Assembly: GCA_041831635.1 (NCBI GenBank)
Contig: JBHASY010000126.1
Location: 1 to 64,000 of the forward strand
Direction of reading: 5' to 3'
From: Acetoanaerobium sp041831635
Lineage (GTDB): Bacteria > Bacillota > Clostridia > Peptostreptococcales > Filifactoraceae
DNA length: 64,000 nt
Below, piece by piece: positions 26,972-35,650 of this stretch; the stretch's first letter is position 1; each line of letters starts with the position of its first letter. Under the pieces are notes generated by a model. It searched no databases. It had not been told where the DNA came from and worked only from the letters and a program-made list of their open reading frames with translations. The translations under genes and the position numbers were made by a program.

Positions 26972-28384
26972 ATGTTTCAGCGAGTTAATTTTGATAAAAG
27001 AATAGATGCCTATATCCTTAAACTAATAGTGACTAAAGATTATATGAAAGCCTATTTGGAAATTTCTTTAGATGCTGAGCATTCTACCATAAAAAATTTA
27101 ACTATAGATGACGTGTTAGATTTTTTGAAGGAAAAAGAAATAGTTTATGGAGTGAGAAAAAATATTATCTCAGATATGATAAAGTCTGGAATTTATCAAA
27201 AATCTGTTATGATTGCTGAAGCTGATATGCCTATTAAAGGTGATGATGGATATATAAAGTATACTCATAGGATGAAAAATTCGATATCACTAAACCAAGA
27301 TGAAAAAGGGAATATAAATTTTAAAGAGTTAGGTTGGTTTATTCAGGTAAATGAGGGAGATGTACTGGCAAGAAAAATTCCCGCTACTTCCGGTAAGGGC
27401 GGAAAAAACTTAAAAGGGGAGGAACTTCCGGCAGTTTCAGGGAAAGAAGCTGTCTTTAAGTATGGGAAAAATATCGAAGAGTCTGAGGATAATATGAGTT
27501 TAATTGCTACCAAGTTAGGAAGACTTGAGCATATAGGCGATAAGATTCAGGTAAACGATGTACTTACTATAAATAGCAGTATAGATACAGGCACAGGAAA
27601 TGTCAGATTTGCAGGAGATATAGTCGTAAATGGGGATATAAAAAGCGGATTTGATGTAGATTGCGGAGGAAGCCTTGAGGTAAATGGAGTAATTGAAGCT
27701 GCAAATGTAGTAGTAGGCGGAGATCTGGTAGTAAAAGGAGGAATTCAGGGGAATGCTAAATCTGCGATAAAAGTAGGAGGGAGCATAATATGCAGGTTTA
27801 TAGAAAATGCTCGTGTATTTTCTGAGGGAGAGATAATAACAGATTTTGTAGTACACAGCAATATAAGTTGCGGCTCGAATTTAGTGGTTAAAGGGAAAAA
27901 AGGACTTTTAGTAGGTGGAGAAATAAAAGTTAGAAATGAAATTCATGCACAGATTATAGGTTCATATATGGGGACAAAGACCATAATAGAGATGGGTATA
28001 GATCCTTTACAGAAAAACAAACTCGAAGCTTACAAAGAGAACCACAGTTCTTATGAAAAAAAACTTAGAGAGTTACAACCTACTATAGAAACAGGAAAAC
28101 AGTTGTTGCAAAGAGGGATAATGGACAATATAAAGAAGATTTCTTTTGTGAAAATGCTGGAAGATTATAATAAAACAATTCAAGATATCAGTGCTATAGA
28201 AATTGAAATTGAAAACTTAGAAAAAGAACTTGGAGAAATAAGATATGGGATGCTAGAAGCTAAAGACAAGATTTATCCCGGAGTTAAAATTACTATAGGC
28301 AGGTATAACAGATATATAAGAGATGAAATAGGATCTTCAAAACTATATGTTCAAGATGGAGATATAGTAATTCATAAAAGTTAA
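26972..28384 (+). CDS. FapA-family (DUF342) protein
   Basis: 470 aa. The central part (about 200-330) is a run of glycine- and valine-rich short repeats (VVNGDIKSGFDVDCGGSLEV, NVVVGGDLVVKGGIQG) that would form a parallel right-handed beta-helix. A coiled coil (about 350-430) follows. This is the FapA/DUF342 architecture, common beside sigD in Clostridia. Its biochemical role in motility is not established. AAGGAGG precedes the ATG. Confidence 0.85.
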   Translation: MFQRVNFDKRIDAYILKLIVTKDYMKAYLEISLDAEHSTIKNLTIDDVLDFLKEKEIVYGVRKNIISDMIKSGIYQKSVMIAEADMPIKGDDGYIKYTHRMKNSISLNQDEKGNINFKELGWFIQVNEGDVLARKIPATSGKGGKNLKGEELPAVSGKEAVFKYGKNIEESEDNMSLIATKLGRLEHIGDKIQVNDVLTINSSIDTGTGNVRFAGDIVVNGDIKSGFDVDCGGSLEVNGVIEAANVVVGGDLVVKGGIQGNAKSAIKVGGSIICRFIENARVFSEGEIITDFVVHSNISCGSNLVVKGKKGLLVGGEIKVRNEIHAQIIGSYMGTKTIIEMGIDPLQKNKLEAYKENHSSYEKKLRELQPTIETGKQLLQRGIMDNIKKISFVKMLEDYNKTIQDISAIEIEIENLEKELGEIRYGMLEAKDKIYPGVKITIGRYNRYIRDEIGSSKLYVQDGDIVIHKS

Positions 28385-28396
28385 TTAGGAGGGAAT

Positions 28397-28729
28397 ATGT
28401 CTCAGAGTTCAATTTTAATTTTATTAGGAGCGGCTTTTGTACTTAATGTCATATCGTTTTTAGTATTTGCGAAAAGAGATGAGTCTAAGTCCGATGATAG
28501 CAGTATTCAAGGGGAACTCATTTTGATTCATCGTTCGACCAAGCATATAATGAACGAAATAGGCGAACTGAGGGCTAAACTTCAAACCATTGAAACTAAA
28601 CTTGAAACTGATGATGATATGATAAGCAAGTTTACAAAGCAAGGCATGAATAATGTAGATATAGCAAAAGCTATGAACAGGAGTGTCAAAGAAATAGATC
28701 TGATTATGAAGATGAGAGGAAATAGATAG
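28397..28729 (+). CDS. DUF6115/SwrB-like membrane-anchored protein
   Basis: 110 aa. An N-terminal membrane helix (about residues 4-24) is followed by a helical region (about 45-75) and a C-terminal KFTKQGMNNVDIAKAMNRSV segment resembling a helix-turn-helix. This layout, downstream of sigD, is that of SwrB/DUF6115 proteins. B. subtilis SwrB helps basal-body completion and SigD activity. The sequence is short, so the name is by architecture and place. Confidence 0.6.
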   Translation: MSQSSILILLGAAFVLNVISFLVFAKRDESKSDDSSIQGELILIHRSTKHIMNEIGELRAKLQTIETKLETDDDMISKFTKQGMNNVDIAKAMNRSVKEIDLIMKMRGNR

Positions 28730-28734
28730 AAATT

Positions 28735-29349
28735 ATGGAAAAGAAGCTATCTGCATATATACTTGGAGTTGCTATGGGGATTATCATAATTACTTTTTTT
28801 AATGTTTTCATCTTAAATACAAATACATATGAAAAAGAGTTGGTTGATTTAAAAGAAAGTTATTCTGCTCTTTTGGAAGAAAAAAATAATATTCAGACCC
28901 AGTTAGATACAAAGATAAAAGAACTGGAGGATAAAGAGGCTGAGCAAAAAACTGAAGTCGAAGAACCGGCTGAGGTAGAAATAGTAATAGAGCAAAACGA
29001 GTCACATAAAAAAATAGCAGATAAGTTGGTAGAAGCAAATATTTATCCCCATAAGAATGATATTATGCTTATACTGGAGATATTAGAATATGACAAGTTA
29101 GAAGCTGAAAAATATCTGGTGGACTACGGCGTAGTTTCAAAACACACAAATATACTTAGAATATATGATGAAAAAAGCTCCAAAATCAGAGATGTTTTAT
29201 CTAAAGAAAGAGTGATAGAAGATAAAGATGCCTTTGCAAAGTTTCAGTATATGATGAATAATAATACAGGAATTAAGGCAGGGACCAAGACCTTTAAAGT
29301 AAACAGCTCTCTTAGAGAAATAGTAGATGTGTTATCAGACTTGAAGTAG
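28735..29349 (+). CDS. Membrane-anchored protein with MltG N-domain-like (LysM-like) region, no catalytic domain
   Basis: 204 aa. One N-terminal membrane helix (about 6-27), a coiled coil (about 35-75), an acidic stretch, then a helical part. A C-terminal region (about 145-204: KIRDVLSKERVIEDKDAFAK and then GIKAGTKTFKVNSSLREIVD) resembles the LysM-like domain that precedes the catalytic domain in the lytic transglycosylase MltG (YceG). The catalytic domain is lacking, so an enzymatic role is unlikely. It is the last gene before rpsB. Confidence 0.55.
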   Translation: MEKKLSAYILGVAMGIIIITFFNVFILNTNTYEKELVDLKESYSALLEEKNNIQTQLDTKIKELEDKEAEQKTEVEEPAEVEIVIEQNESHKKIADKLVEANIYPHKNDIMLILEILEYDKLEAEKYLVDYGVVSKHTNILRIYDEKSSKIRDVLSKERVIEDKDAFAKFQYMMNNNTGIKAGTKTFKVNSSLREIVDVLSDLK

Positions 29350-29374
29350 ATAGATATAATTTTGTAAATTATTC

Positions 29375-29403
29375 TTGATTTTGTTTTGACTTTCATATAT
29401 TAT
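29375..29403 (+). promoter_or_regulatory. Candidate sigma-A promoter for rpsB-tsf
   Basis: TTGATT at 29375-29380 is 17 bases before TATTAT at 29398-29403. A TTGACT at 29386 has no -10 at suitable distance. The site is in the 158-base gap between the last motility gene and rpsB, where a new transcript is expected. Confidence 0.5.
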
Positions 29404-29435
29404 ATTAGAGGAATTAAATCACACACGTTCCTTAA

Positions 29436-29468
29436 TTTTTGAGATGGTGCCGTTAGGTTTCTCAAAAA
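29436..29468 (+). promoter_or_regulatory. rpsB 5' leader hairpin
   Basis: A perfect 9-bp stem, TTTTTGAGA (29436-29444) with TCTCAAAAA (29460-29468), encloses a 15-base loop holding GGTGCCGT. It is about 40 bases before the rpsB ATG, with two purine-rich stretches between. Ribosomal-protein leaders are often bound by their own product; that role here is inferred. Confidence 0.45.
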
Positions 29469-29507
29469 TGTGAAGGGAGCGGAGGAAAAAACCAGGGAGG
29501 AAATTAA

Positions 29508-30269
29508 ATGTCAGTAGTAAGTATGAAACAATTATTAGAAGCCGGGGTTCATTTTGGTCATCAGACCAGAAGATGGAATCCTAAAATGTCAAGATTTATA
29601 TTCACAGAAAGAAATGGAATATATATTATCGACTTACAAAAAACAGTAAAGAAAATCGAAGAAGCTTATGATTTTATCAGAGAAGTTGCTGAAACAGGAA
29701 AGCCTATTCTTTTCGTAGGAACTAAGAAACAGGCTCAAGATTCTATCAAAGAAGAAGCTGAAAGATCCGGAATGTACTATGTAAATGAAAGATGGTTAGG
29801 TGGAATGCTTACAAACTACCAAACTATCAAAAAAAGAATAGATAGATTAAGAGACCTTGAAAAAATGCAAGAAGATGGAACTTTCGATGTACTTCCTAAA
29901 AAAGAAGTAATCCAGCTTATGCATGAAAAAGAAAAACTGGAAAAATACCTCAACGGTATAAAAGATATGCCTGAAGTTCCGGGAGCGATTTTTGTAGTTG
30001 ACCCGAGAAAAGAAAGAATAGCTATTAAAGAAGCTCATAAATTAGGAATTCCTGTAGTTGGAATAGTAGATACTAACTGCGATCCTGATGAAATAGACTT
30101 CCCTATTCCGGGAAATGACGATGCAATCAGAGCTGTAAAACTAATTGCGTCGACTATTTCAGGAGCAATAATCGAAGCTAAACAAGGACTAATTGAAGAG
30201 ACGTCATCTACTGAAGAAACTGCTGTAGAAGAAAATGAAGAGGTAGCAGAAGAAGTAGAAGCTGAATAA
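29508..30269 (+). CDS. rpsB: 30S ribosomal protein S2
   Basis: 253 aa. The family opening MKQLLEAGVHFGHQTRRWNP is present from residue 5, followed by YIIDLQKT, FVGTKKQAQ, NERWLGGMLTNY and the IPGNDDAIRA C-terminal motif, then an acidic tail. S2 joins the small subunit late and recruits S1 in some bacteria. GGGAGG precedes the ATG. Paired with tsf as usual. Confidence 0.98.
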   Translation: MSVVSMKQLLEAGVHFGHQTRRWNPKMSRFIFTERNGIYIIDLQKTVKKIEEAYDFIREVAETGKPILFVGTKKQAQDSIKEEAERSGMYYVNERWLGGMLTNYQTIKKRIDRLRDLEKMQEDGTFDVLPKKEVIQLMHEKEKLEKYLNGIKDMPEVPGAIFVVDPRKERIAIKEAHKLGIPVVGIVDTNCDPDEIDFPIPGNDDAIRAVKLIASTISGAIIEAKQGLIEETSSTEETAVEENEEVAEEVEAE

Positions 30270-30280
30270 TAAAACAAATG

Positions 30281-30300
30281 GGTAAGGGCTTGCCCTTACC
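30281..30300 (+). terminator. rpsB-tsf intergenic hairpin
   Basis: GGTAAGGG (30281-30288) pairs with CCCTTACC over a CTTG tetraloop, followed by a weak TTTACT. It may partly end transcription after rpsB, or protect the 3' end, so that rpsB and tsf are made in different amounts. Confidence 0.5.
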
Positions 30301-30326
30301 TTTACTAATGTACAGGAGGAGATATT

Positions 30327-31241
30327 ATGGCTATTACAGCAAGTATGGTTAAAGACTTAAGAGAAAAAACCGGTGCAGGAATGATGGACTGCAAGAAAGC
30401 ACTTACTGAAGCAGAAGGAAATATGGATAGAGCTATAGATATATTAAGAGAAAAGGGACTTTCTCAAGCAGCTAAAAAATCAGACCGTATCGCAGCAGAA
30501 GGTCTAGTTGGAATGATTATATCAGAGGATGGCAAAAAAGCTGCTATAGCTGAGGTAAACTCAGAAACTGACTTTGTTGCTAAAAACGAAGAATTTCAAA
30601 CTTTTGTAGCTAATGTTACTAAGGTTGCCATGAAGGCTGAACCTACAGATCTATCAGGACTTCTTGCATCTGAATATGCAGATGGTAGTACAGTTGAGGC
30701 TGAACTTACAGCTAAAATTGCTAAGATCGGTGAAAATATGAACGTAAGAAGATTTTCAGTTTTAAAAGTAGAGTTCGGAAGAATTTCAGGATATGTTCAT
30801 GGAGCAGGCAAGATAGCAGTATTAGTTAAATTAGAAGCTAATAGTGATTCTGAAAAACTGGAAGAACTGGGAAAAGATATAGCGATGCAAGTTGCAGCTA
30901 TGAACCCAAGATATATTTCTCGTGATGATGTAGACCAAGAATACATAGAGCACGAAAGAAATATCTTAGTTCAACAAGCTTTAAACGAAGGAAAACCACA
31001 AGAAATAGTTAAGAAAATGGTTGAAGGAAGATTACAAAAACAACTTAAAGAGGTTTGCCTATTGGAGCAAACGTTTGTAAAAGACTCTGATAAAGCAGTT
31101 AAAGATGTGATTGCAGAGGTTGAAAAAGCTTTAGGCGTTGAAATCAAAGTGACTGCAGTTGAAAGATTTGAAGTCGGAGAAGGACTTGAAAAGAAATCAG
31201 AAAACTTTGCAGAAGAAGTTGCTAAGCAACTAGGTAACTAA
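30327..31241 (+). CDS. tsf: Translation elongation factor Ts
   Basis: 304 aa. The UBA-like N-terminus (LREKTGAGMMDCKKALTEA) and the core with AAEGLVGM, SETDFVAKNEEF and VLVKLEANS are typical. EF-Ts releases GDP from EF-Tu. An AGGAGG site precedes the ATG. A strong terminator follows, so pyrH probably depends on read-through or a separate promoter. Confidence 0.98.
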   Translation: MAITASMVKDLREKTGAGMMDCKKALTEAEGNMDRAIDILREKGLSQAAKKSDRIAAEGLVGMIISEDGKKAAIAEVNSETDFVAKNEEFQTFVANVTKVAMKAEPTDLSGLLASEYADGSTVEAELTAKIAKIGENMNVRRFSVLKVEFGRISGYVHGAGKIAVLVKLEANSDSEKLEELGKDIAMQVAAMNPRYISRDDVDQEYIEHERNILVQQALNEGKPQEIVKKMVEGRLQKQLKEVCLLEQTFVKDSDKAVKDVIAEVEKALGVEIKVTAVERFEVGEGLEKKSENFAEEVAKQLGN

Positions 31242-31252
31242 TATGATAATTT

Positions 31253-31282
31253 AAAGAGAACACCCTTTGTGTTCTCTTTTTT
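31253..31282 (+). terminator. Rho-independent terminator after tsf
   Basis: AAAGAGAACAC (31253-31263) and GTGTTCTCTTT (31269-31279) form an 11-bp stem with a CCTTT loop, followed directly by T residues (31280-31282). This ends the rpsB-tsf transcript. Confidence 0.9.
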
Positions 31283-31308
31283 CGAAACAGGTTCTTTGGG
31301 AGGCATTT

Positions 31309-32022
31309 ATGATAAACACGATGTACAAAAGAGTTCTTCTAAAATTAAGCGGCGAGGCTTTAGCCGGAGACAAAGGATATGGAATAGACAGTTCTGTGGT
31401 TGGTTCTATGGCTAAGTCTATAAAAACTTTGATGGATATGGGTGTAGAAGTTGCGATAGTAGTAGGTGGTGGAAATATCTTCAGAGGCAGAAGTGGAGAA
31501 GGTATGGATAGAACTACAGGAGACTATATGGGTATGCTTGCAACTATGATTAACTCTCTTGCACTTCAGTCCGCCCTTGAAAATGAATGTGTAGTTACAA
31601 GGGTTCAAACTGCCATAGAGATGAGGCAAATTGCAGAGCCGTATATTAGAAGAAGAGCTATAAGACATCTTGAAAAACAAAGAGTAGTGATTTTCGGAGC
31701 AGGAACGGGAAATCCCTATTTTTCTACTGATACTACTGCTGCACTTAGAGCTGCTGAGATAGAGGCAGATGTAATTCTTTTAGCTAAAAAAGTCGATGGA
31801 GTATATGACAGTGACCCTGTAACAAATCCAAATGCAGTCAAATTTGACGAATTATCATATATGGAAGTTTTAAAGAGAGGGCTTAAAGTAATGGATTCTA
31901 CAGCCACATCTTTGTGTATGGATAATAATATTCCAATTAGGGTATTTTCACTTGAAGATCCAAATAATATAATAGAAGTAGTTAAAGGAAAAAATATTGG
32001 AACAATAGTAAAGGGGGATTAA
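31309..32022 (+). CDS. pyrH: UMP kinase
   Basis: 237 aa. It has YKRVLLKLSGEALAGDKGYG, VVGGGNIFRGR, the GAGTGNPYFSTDTTAALRA motif and KVDGVYDSDP, all typical of bacterial hexameric UMP kinase, which makes UDP from UMP. The frame runs back to a start at 31267 inside the tsf terminator; I choose the ATG at 31309, which follows GGGAGG by 5 bases and gives the normal family length. Confidence 0.97.
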   Translation: MINTMYKRVLLKLSGEALAGDKGYGIDSSVVGSMAKSIKTLMDMGVEVAIVVGGGNIFRGRSGEGMDRTTGDYMGMLATMINSLALQSALENECVVTRVQTAIEMRQIAEPYIRRRAIRHLEKQRVVIFGAGTGNPYFSTDTTAALRAAEIEADVILLAKKVDGVYDSDPVTNPNAVKFDELSYMEVLKRGLKVMDSTATSLCMDNNIPIRVFSLEDPNNIIEVVKGKNIGTIVKGD

Positions 32023-32024
32023 CT

Positions 32025-32582
32025 ATGAAACTTGATATCCACAAAAAACTTGAAGAAAAAATGGAAAAAACCATATCTGTTTTGAAAGATGAACTACTGA
32101 CTATTAGAGCGGGAAGAGCAAATCCAAATATGCTGGATCGTGTAATGGTGGATTACTATGGAACTATGACACCACTAAAACAAATGGCCGGAGTTTCTGC
32201 ACCTGAACCCAGAACTATACTGGTTCAGCCATGGGATAAAAGTGCTGTAGGTAGCGTAGAAAAAGCTATACTTATGGCTGATTTAGGTTTTAATCCTACA
32301 AATGACGGAGCATCTATCAGAATAAACATACCGCAACTTACAGAGGAAAGAAGAAAAGACCTTATTAAGATAGTATCTAAGACCTGCGAACAAGCTAAGG
32401 TTGCAATCAGGAACGAAAGACGTGAGGCAAACGACGCAATTAAAAAATTGGAAAAAAATTCTGAACTTACTGAAGATGACTCTAAAAAGGCACAAGATGA
32501 AGTCCAAAAACTTACAGATGCTCATATCAAAACTATAGATGAGATGATGACAAAAAAAGAAAAGGATATAATGGAGGTTTAA
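32025..32582 (+). CDS. frr: Ribosome recycling factor
   Basis: 185 aa. The opening helix with LKDELLTIRAGRANP, then YYGTMTPLKQMAGVSAPEPR, WDKSAVGSVEKAI and ISIPQLTEERR-type residues (here INIPQLTEERRKDL) are the RRF pattern. RRF splits the post-termination ribosome with EF-G. It begins two bases after pyrH, and the stop overlaps the next ATG. Confidence 0.98.
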   Translation: MKLDIHKKLEEKMEKTISVLKDELLTIRAGRANPNMLDRVMVDYYGTMTPLKQMAGVSAPEPRTILVQPWDKSAVGSVEKAILMADLGFNPTNDGASIRINIPQLTEERRKDLIKIVSKTCEQAKVAIRNERREANDAIKKLEKNSELTEDDSKKAQDEVQKLTDAHIKTIDEMMTKKEKDIMEV

Positions 32583-32785
32583 TGGAAGATATTTGCCTTA
32601 AACTTATTGGGAAACCTAAGTCATATATATTGGAATATGCAAGAGAGCATAGTCTAAATGTAGAGTTTTTGTATACAAAAGGATATAAAGATTCAGATAT
32701 CTTAACTGAAGAGTATGCAGTAAGAGTAGATTACGATGATGTTAAGTTATATGTAGTTTTGTCTTATTTTAAAACTGCTATATAA
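32582..32785 (+). CDS. 67-aa ORF between frr and uppS, function unknown
   Basis: The ATG overlaps the frr stop (TAATG) and follows GGAGG, so it is probably translated by coupling. The 67 residues contain LIGKPKSYILEYAREHSLNV, a KGYKDSD stretch, and an alternating beta part (EYAVRVDYDDVKLYVVLSYF). The alternating pattern is slightly like a single small PASTA-type fold, but I cannot name a family. A hairpin follows at 32789. Confidence 0.65.
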   Translation: MEDICLKLIGKPKSYILEYAREHSLNVEFLYTKGYKDSDILTEEYAVRVDYDDVKLYVVLSYFKTAI

Positions 32786-32788
32786 AAA

Positions 32789-32810
32789 ACCCCGGCCTTT
32801 TGGTCGGGGT
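32789..32810 (-). terminator. GC-rich hairpin with its T-run on the minus strand
   Basis: ACCCCGGCC (32789-32797) pairs with GGTCGGGGT (32802-32810) over a TTTT loop, with one G-U pair. On the + strand AATTTC follows, with no T-run. Six A residues precede it, so the minus strand reads hairpin plus TTTTTT. It may still slow + strand transcription between frr and uppS. Confidence 0.55.
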
Positions 32811-32836
32811 AATTTCATATTAAAGGAATGATATCG

Positions 32837-33565
32837 TTGAGTTATTATGATAAAATAGATAAAGAAAAAATACCTAGGCATATAGGGATAATAATGGATG
32901 GAAACGGTCGCTGGGCGAAGAAAAGAATGTTGCCGAGAAGTTTTGGGCATAAAGCCGGTGTGGAAACTATAAGGGATATAATAAAGGCTTGTAATCAGAT
33001 TAAGGTTGAATATCTTACACTGTATGCTTTTTCTACTGAAAACTGGAACAGACCTGAAGAAGAAGTAGGTGCACTTATGAAGTTACTACTTGAATATCTA
33101 AAAAAAGAAACCGGAGAATTAGACAAAAACAATGTTAGAATTAACGCTATAGGAGATTATGCGAACCTTCCAAGACCTATTTACGATGAACTTTGTAACT
33201 CTATTGAAAAGACCAAGAATAATACAGGGGTTATGATGTCACTGGCTTTGAACTATGGTAGCAGAAATGATGTTATGACAGCTGTTAAAAATATAATATT
33301 AGAAGAAAGAGAAAAGGGTATTGATATTGATAGTGTGAATGAGGACTTTATACGAAAATATCTCAGCACGAGATTGCTACCTGACCCTGATTTAATTATA
33401 AGGCCAAGTGGAGAGTTAAGGCTTTCAAACTTTTTGATGTGGGAGGCTGCTTATTCCGAGTTTTGGTTTTCCGATATAAATTGGCCTGATTTCAAAAGAG
33501 AAGATTTATATAAAGCGATTTTTGATTATCAACATAGAGATAGGAGATTTGGCAGTATAGGTTAG
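32837..33565 (+). CDS. uppS: Undecaprenyl diphosphate synthase
   Basis: About 242 aa. IPRHIGIIMDGNGRWAKKR has the catalytic Asp of cis-prenyltransferases. TLYAFSTENWNRP, LRPSGELRLSNFLMWE-type residues (here IRPSGELRLSNF) and FSDINWPDF complete the pattern. The enzyme makes the C55 lipid carrier for cell-wall precursors. An in-frame ATG at 32828 sits almost on the AAAGGA site, so I prefer TTG at 32837, 9 bases from it. Next is cdsA. Confidence 0.95.
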   Translation: MSYYDKIDKEKIPRHIGIIMDGNGRWAKKRMLPRSFGHKAGVETIRDIIKACNQIKVEYLTLYAFSTENWNRPEEEVGALMKLLLEYLKKETGELDKNNVRINAIGDYANLPRPIYDELCNSIEKTKNNTGVMMSLALNYGSRNDVMTAVKNIILEEREKGIDIDSVNEDFIRKYLSTRLLPDPDLIIRPSGELRLSNFLMWEAAYSEFWFSDINWPDFKREDLYKAIFDYQHRDRRFGSIG

Positions 33566-33575
33566 GAGGGATATT

Positions 33576-34352
33576 TTGAAAGTTAGGATAGTATCTTCAA
33601 TTGTTCTTCTTCCATTATTTCTTTTCGTCATCATATATGGAGGATTTGTCACAAAACTGGCAGTTTTAATCGTTGCACTTATATCTATTAAAGAGTTTAC
33701 AAATGCATTTGCTGTATCAGGAGTAAAGCCGACAAATGAAATTTTATATGCTTTAACAATAATATTTTTAATTCCAAACTGGTCAAATATATGGTCGGTG
33801 CTCCCGGTTTTACTGTTTATACTGGTGTTGGGAGAGAGTGTATTGCTTATTTTTGGAAAAAACACAGTAGACGATATTTCAGTGAGCATTTTGACTTTTG
33901 TTTATATAACTGTCGCCCTTAGCAGTGTGATAGTAGTAAGACAGGCATCATTTGACTTTATTTGGTATGTGTTTATTTTTGCATGGGCGACAGATACCTG
34001 CGCATATTTTTCAGGATTTGCATTTGGAAAGAACAAGCTAATACCGAGTGTCAGTCCTAAAAAAACTGTAGAAGGGGCTATAGGGGGAGTAATAGGCTGT
34101 ATCATAATATCAGTAGGATATGCCTATTTCGTGCACCCTGAAAATACCTTGCTCATAGGAGTATCAGCACTTGTAGGAAGCGTGATATCTCAAGTAGGGG
34201 ATTTATTTGCGTCGGTATTTAAGCGAAAGCTGGGGGTAAAAGATTATGGGAATCTAATTCCGGGACATGGTGGGATGCTTGACAGAATAGACAGCATTAT
34301 ATTTACAGCACCGTTTACCTATATAGTTATGTTTATAGCGAAACTTATTTAG
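33576..34352 (+). CDS. cdsA: Phosphatidate cytidylyltransferase
   Basis: 258 aa with several membrane helices through about residue 210. The CDP-diglyceride synthase signature is near the C-terminus: KRKLGVKDYGNLIPGHGG then MLDRIDS. The enzyme makes CDP-diacylglycerol from phosphatidate and CTP, feeding phospholipid synthesis (including PgsA encoded later in the window). TTG start at 33576 after TAGGAGGG. Confidence 0.95.
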   Translation: MKVRIVSSIVLLPLFLFVIIYGGFVTKLAVLIVALISIKEFTNAFAVSGVKPTNEILYALTIIFLIPNWSNIWSVLPVLLFILVLGESVLLIFGKNTVDDISVSILTFVYITVALSSVIVVRQASFDFIWYVFIFAWATDTCAYFSGFAFGKNKLIPSVSPKKTVEGAIGGVIGCIIISVGYAYFVHPENTLLIGVSALVGSVISQVGDLFASVFKRKLGVKDYGNLIPGHGGMLDRIDSIIFTAPFTYIVMFIAKLI

Positions 34353-34408
34353 AAAATGTGCAATATACAGAGAAAATACAAAAACTGTAAAGACAAAGAA
34401 AACTATAT

Positions 34409-34436
34409 GCACTTAAATAAAAAAGTGCTTATTTTT
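34409..34436 (+). terminator. Weak terminator-like hairpin before dxr
   Basis: GCACTT (34409-34414) pairs with AAGTGC (34423-34428), followed by TTATTTTT. The stem is only 6 bp with an A-rich loop. It lies in the 118-base gap between cdsA and dxr. Confidence 0.4.
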
Positions 34437-34470
34437 CAAAAATATGGATTAACTAAGAGGAATAATAACA

Positions 34471-35640
34471 ATGAAAACAGTGTCAATTCTTGGCTCTACA
34501 GGCTCTATAGGAACGCAGACCTTAGATGTCATAAGAAACCATAAAGATAAATTTGAAGTCTTTGGACTTTCAGCAAACAGCAACGTAGGTATGCTTATAA
34601 ATCAAATTATTGAATTTAAACCTAAGGTTGTGTGTATCTATGATGAAGCAAAATATTTAGAATTAAAATTTAAGGCAGATAGTTTAAATCTAAATTACAA
34701 TATAGAGATTTGCTTTGGAATGGAAGGACTAAATAAGATTGCAGATGAAAAGCAAAACGATATACTTCTTACATCTGTGGTAGGAATGATAGGACTTATT
34801 CCTACTCTTACTGCAATAAAAAGAGGAACTGCTATAGCTTTGGCAAACAAAGAAACGTTGGTAACTGCCGGAAAACTTGTTATGGAAGAAGCTAAAAGGA
34901 ATAATGTGAATATTATTCCTGTAGATAGTGAGCATAGTGCCATTTTTCAGTGTCTTGTGGGAGAGAATAAAAAAGATATCAATAAAATTATCTTAACTGC
35001 GTCAGGTGGACCTTTTAGAGAGAAAAGCAAAGAAGATATAGCGAATATGACTAAAGTGAATGCCTTAAATCATCCGAATTGGGATATGGGTCAAAAAATA
35101 ACTATAGACTCGGCTACCCTTATGAATAAGGGTTTGGAAGTAATAGAAGCAAAATGGCTTTTTGATTTAGATATTAAAGAAATAGAGGTGTTAGTACATC
35201 CGCAAAGCGTAATTCACTCTATGGTTGAATTTAAAGATAAGAGCATAAAGGCACAGCTTGGAACTGCAAATATGAAAGGTCCTATACAGTATGCACTGGG
35301 ATATCCCCAAAGATTAACTACGAGTGAAGATGGACTTGATTTTATGAAATATACCACTCTCACATTTGAAAATCCTGATTATGAGCGTTTCCCATGCTTA
35401 AAACTGGCATTTGAGGCATTGGAAAAAGAGGGAACCTATCTTTCTGTTTTAAATGCTGCGAATGAAGAATTAGTATATGCGTTTTTAAATGATAAAATCA
35501 AGTTTTATGACATAGCAGATATAATCAGTGAAGTACTTTCTTCTCATGAGGCAAATTATAATCCGAACTTAGACCAAATACTTGAAGCTGATAAGTGGGC
35601 GAGACAATATGTTAATGATAAAATTTTAAGATTGATATAG
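34471..35640 (+). CDS. dxr: 1-deoxy-D-xylulose 5-phosphate reductoisomerase
   Basis: 389 aa. The NADPH-binding opening ILGSTGSIGTQTLDVI, then ALANKETLVTAG, PVDSEHSAIFQCL (metal-binding D and E), ASGGPFR, and HPNWDMGQKITIDSATLMNK are the DXR pattern. It catalyses the committed step of the MEP isoprenoid pathway. ispG from the same pathway lies two genes on, and uppS uses the product. AGAGGA precedes the ATG. Confidence 0.98.
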   Translation: MKTVSILGSTGSIGTQTLDVIRNHKDKFEVFGLSANSNVGMLINQIIEFKPKVVCIYDEAKYLELKFKADSLNLNYNIEICFGMEGLNKIADEKQNDILLTSVVGMIGLIPTLTAIKRGTAIALANKETLVTAGKLVMEEAKRNNVNIIPVDSEHSAIFQCLVGENKKDINKIILTASGGPFREKSKEDIANMTKVNALNHPNWDMGQKITIDSATLMNKGLEVIEAKWLFDLDIKEIEVLVHPQSVIHSMVEFKDKSIKAQLGTANMKGPIQYALGYPQRLTTSEDGLDFMKYTTLTFENPDYERFPCLKLAFEALEKEGTYLSVLNAANEELVYAFLNDKIKFYDIADIISEVLSSHEANYNPNLDQILEADKWARQYVNDKILRLI

Positions 35641-35650
35641 AAAAGGTGAA

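Noticed and set aside
34356..34544. 62-residue frame across the cdsA-dxr gap
   Set aside because: No ribosome site, runs into dxr in another frame, and the sequence is low-complexity.
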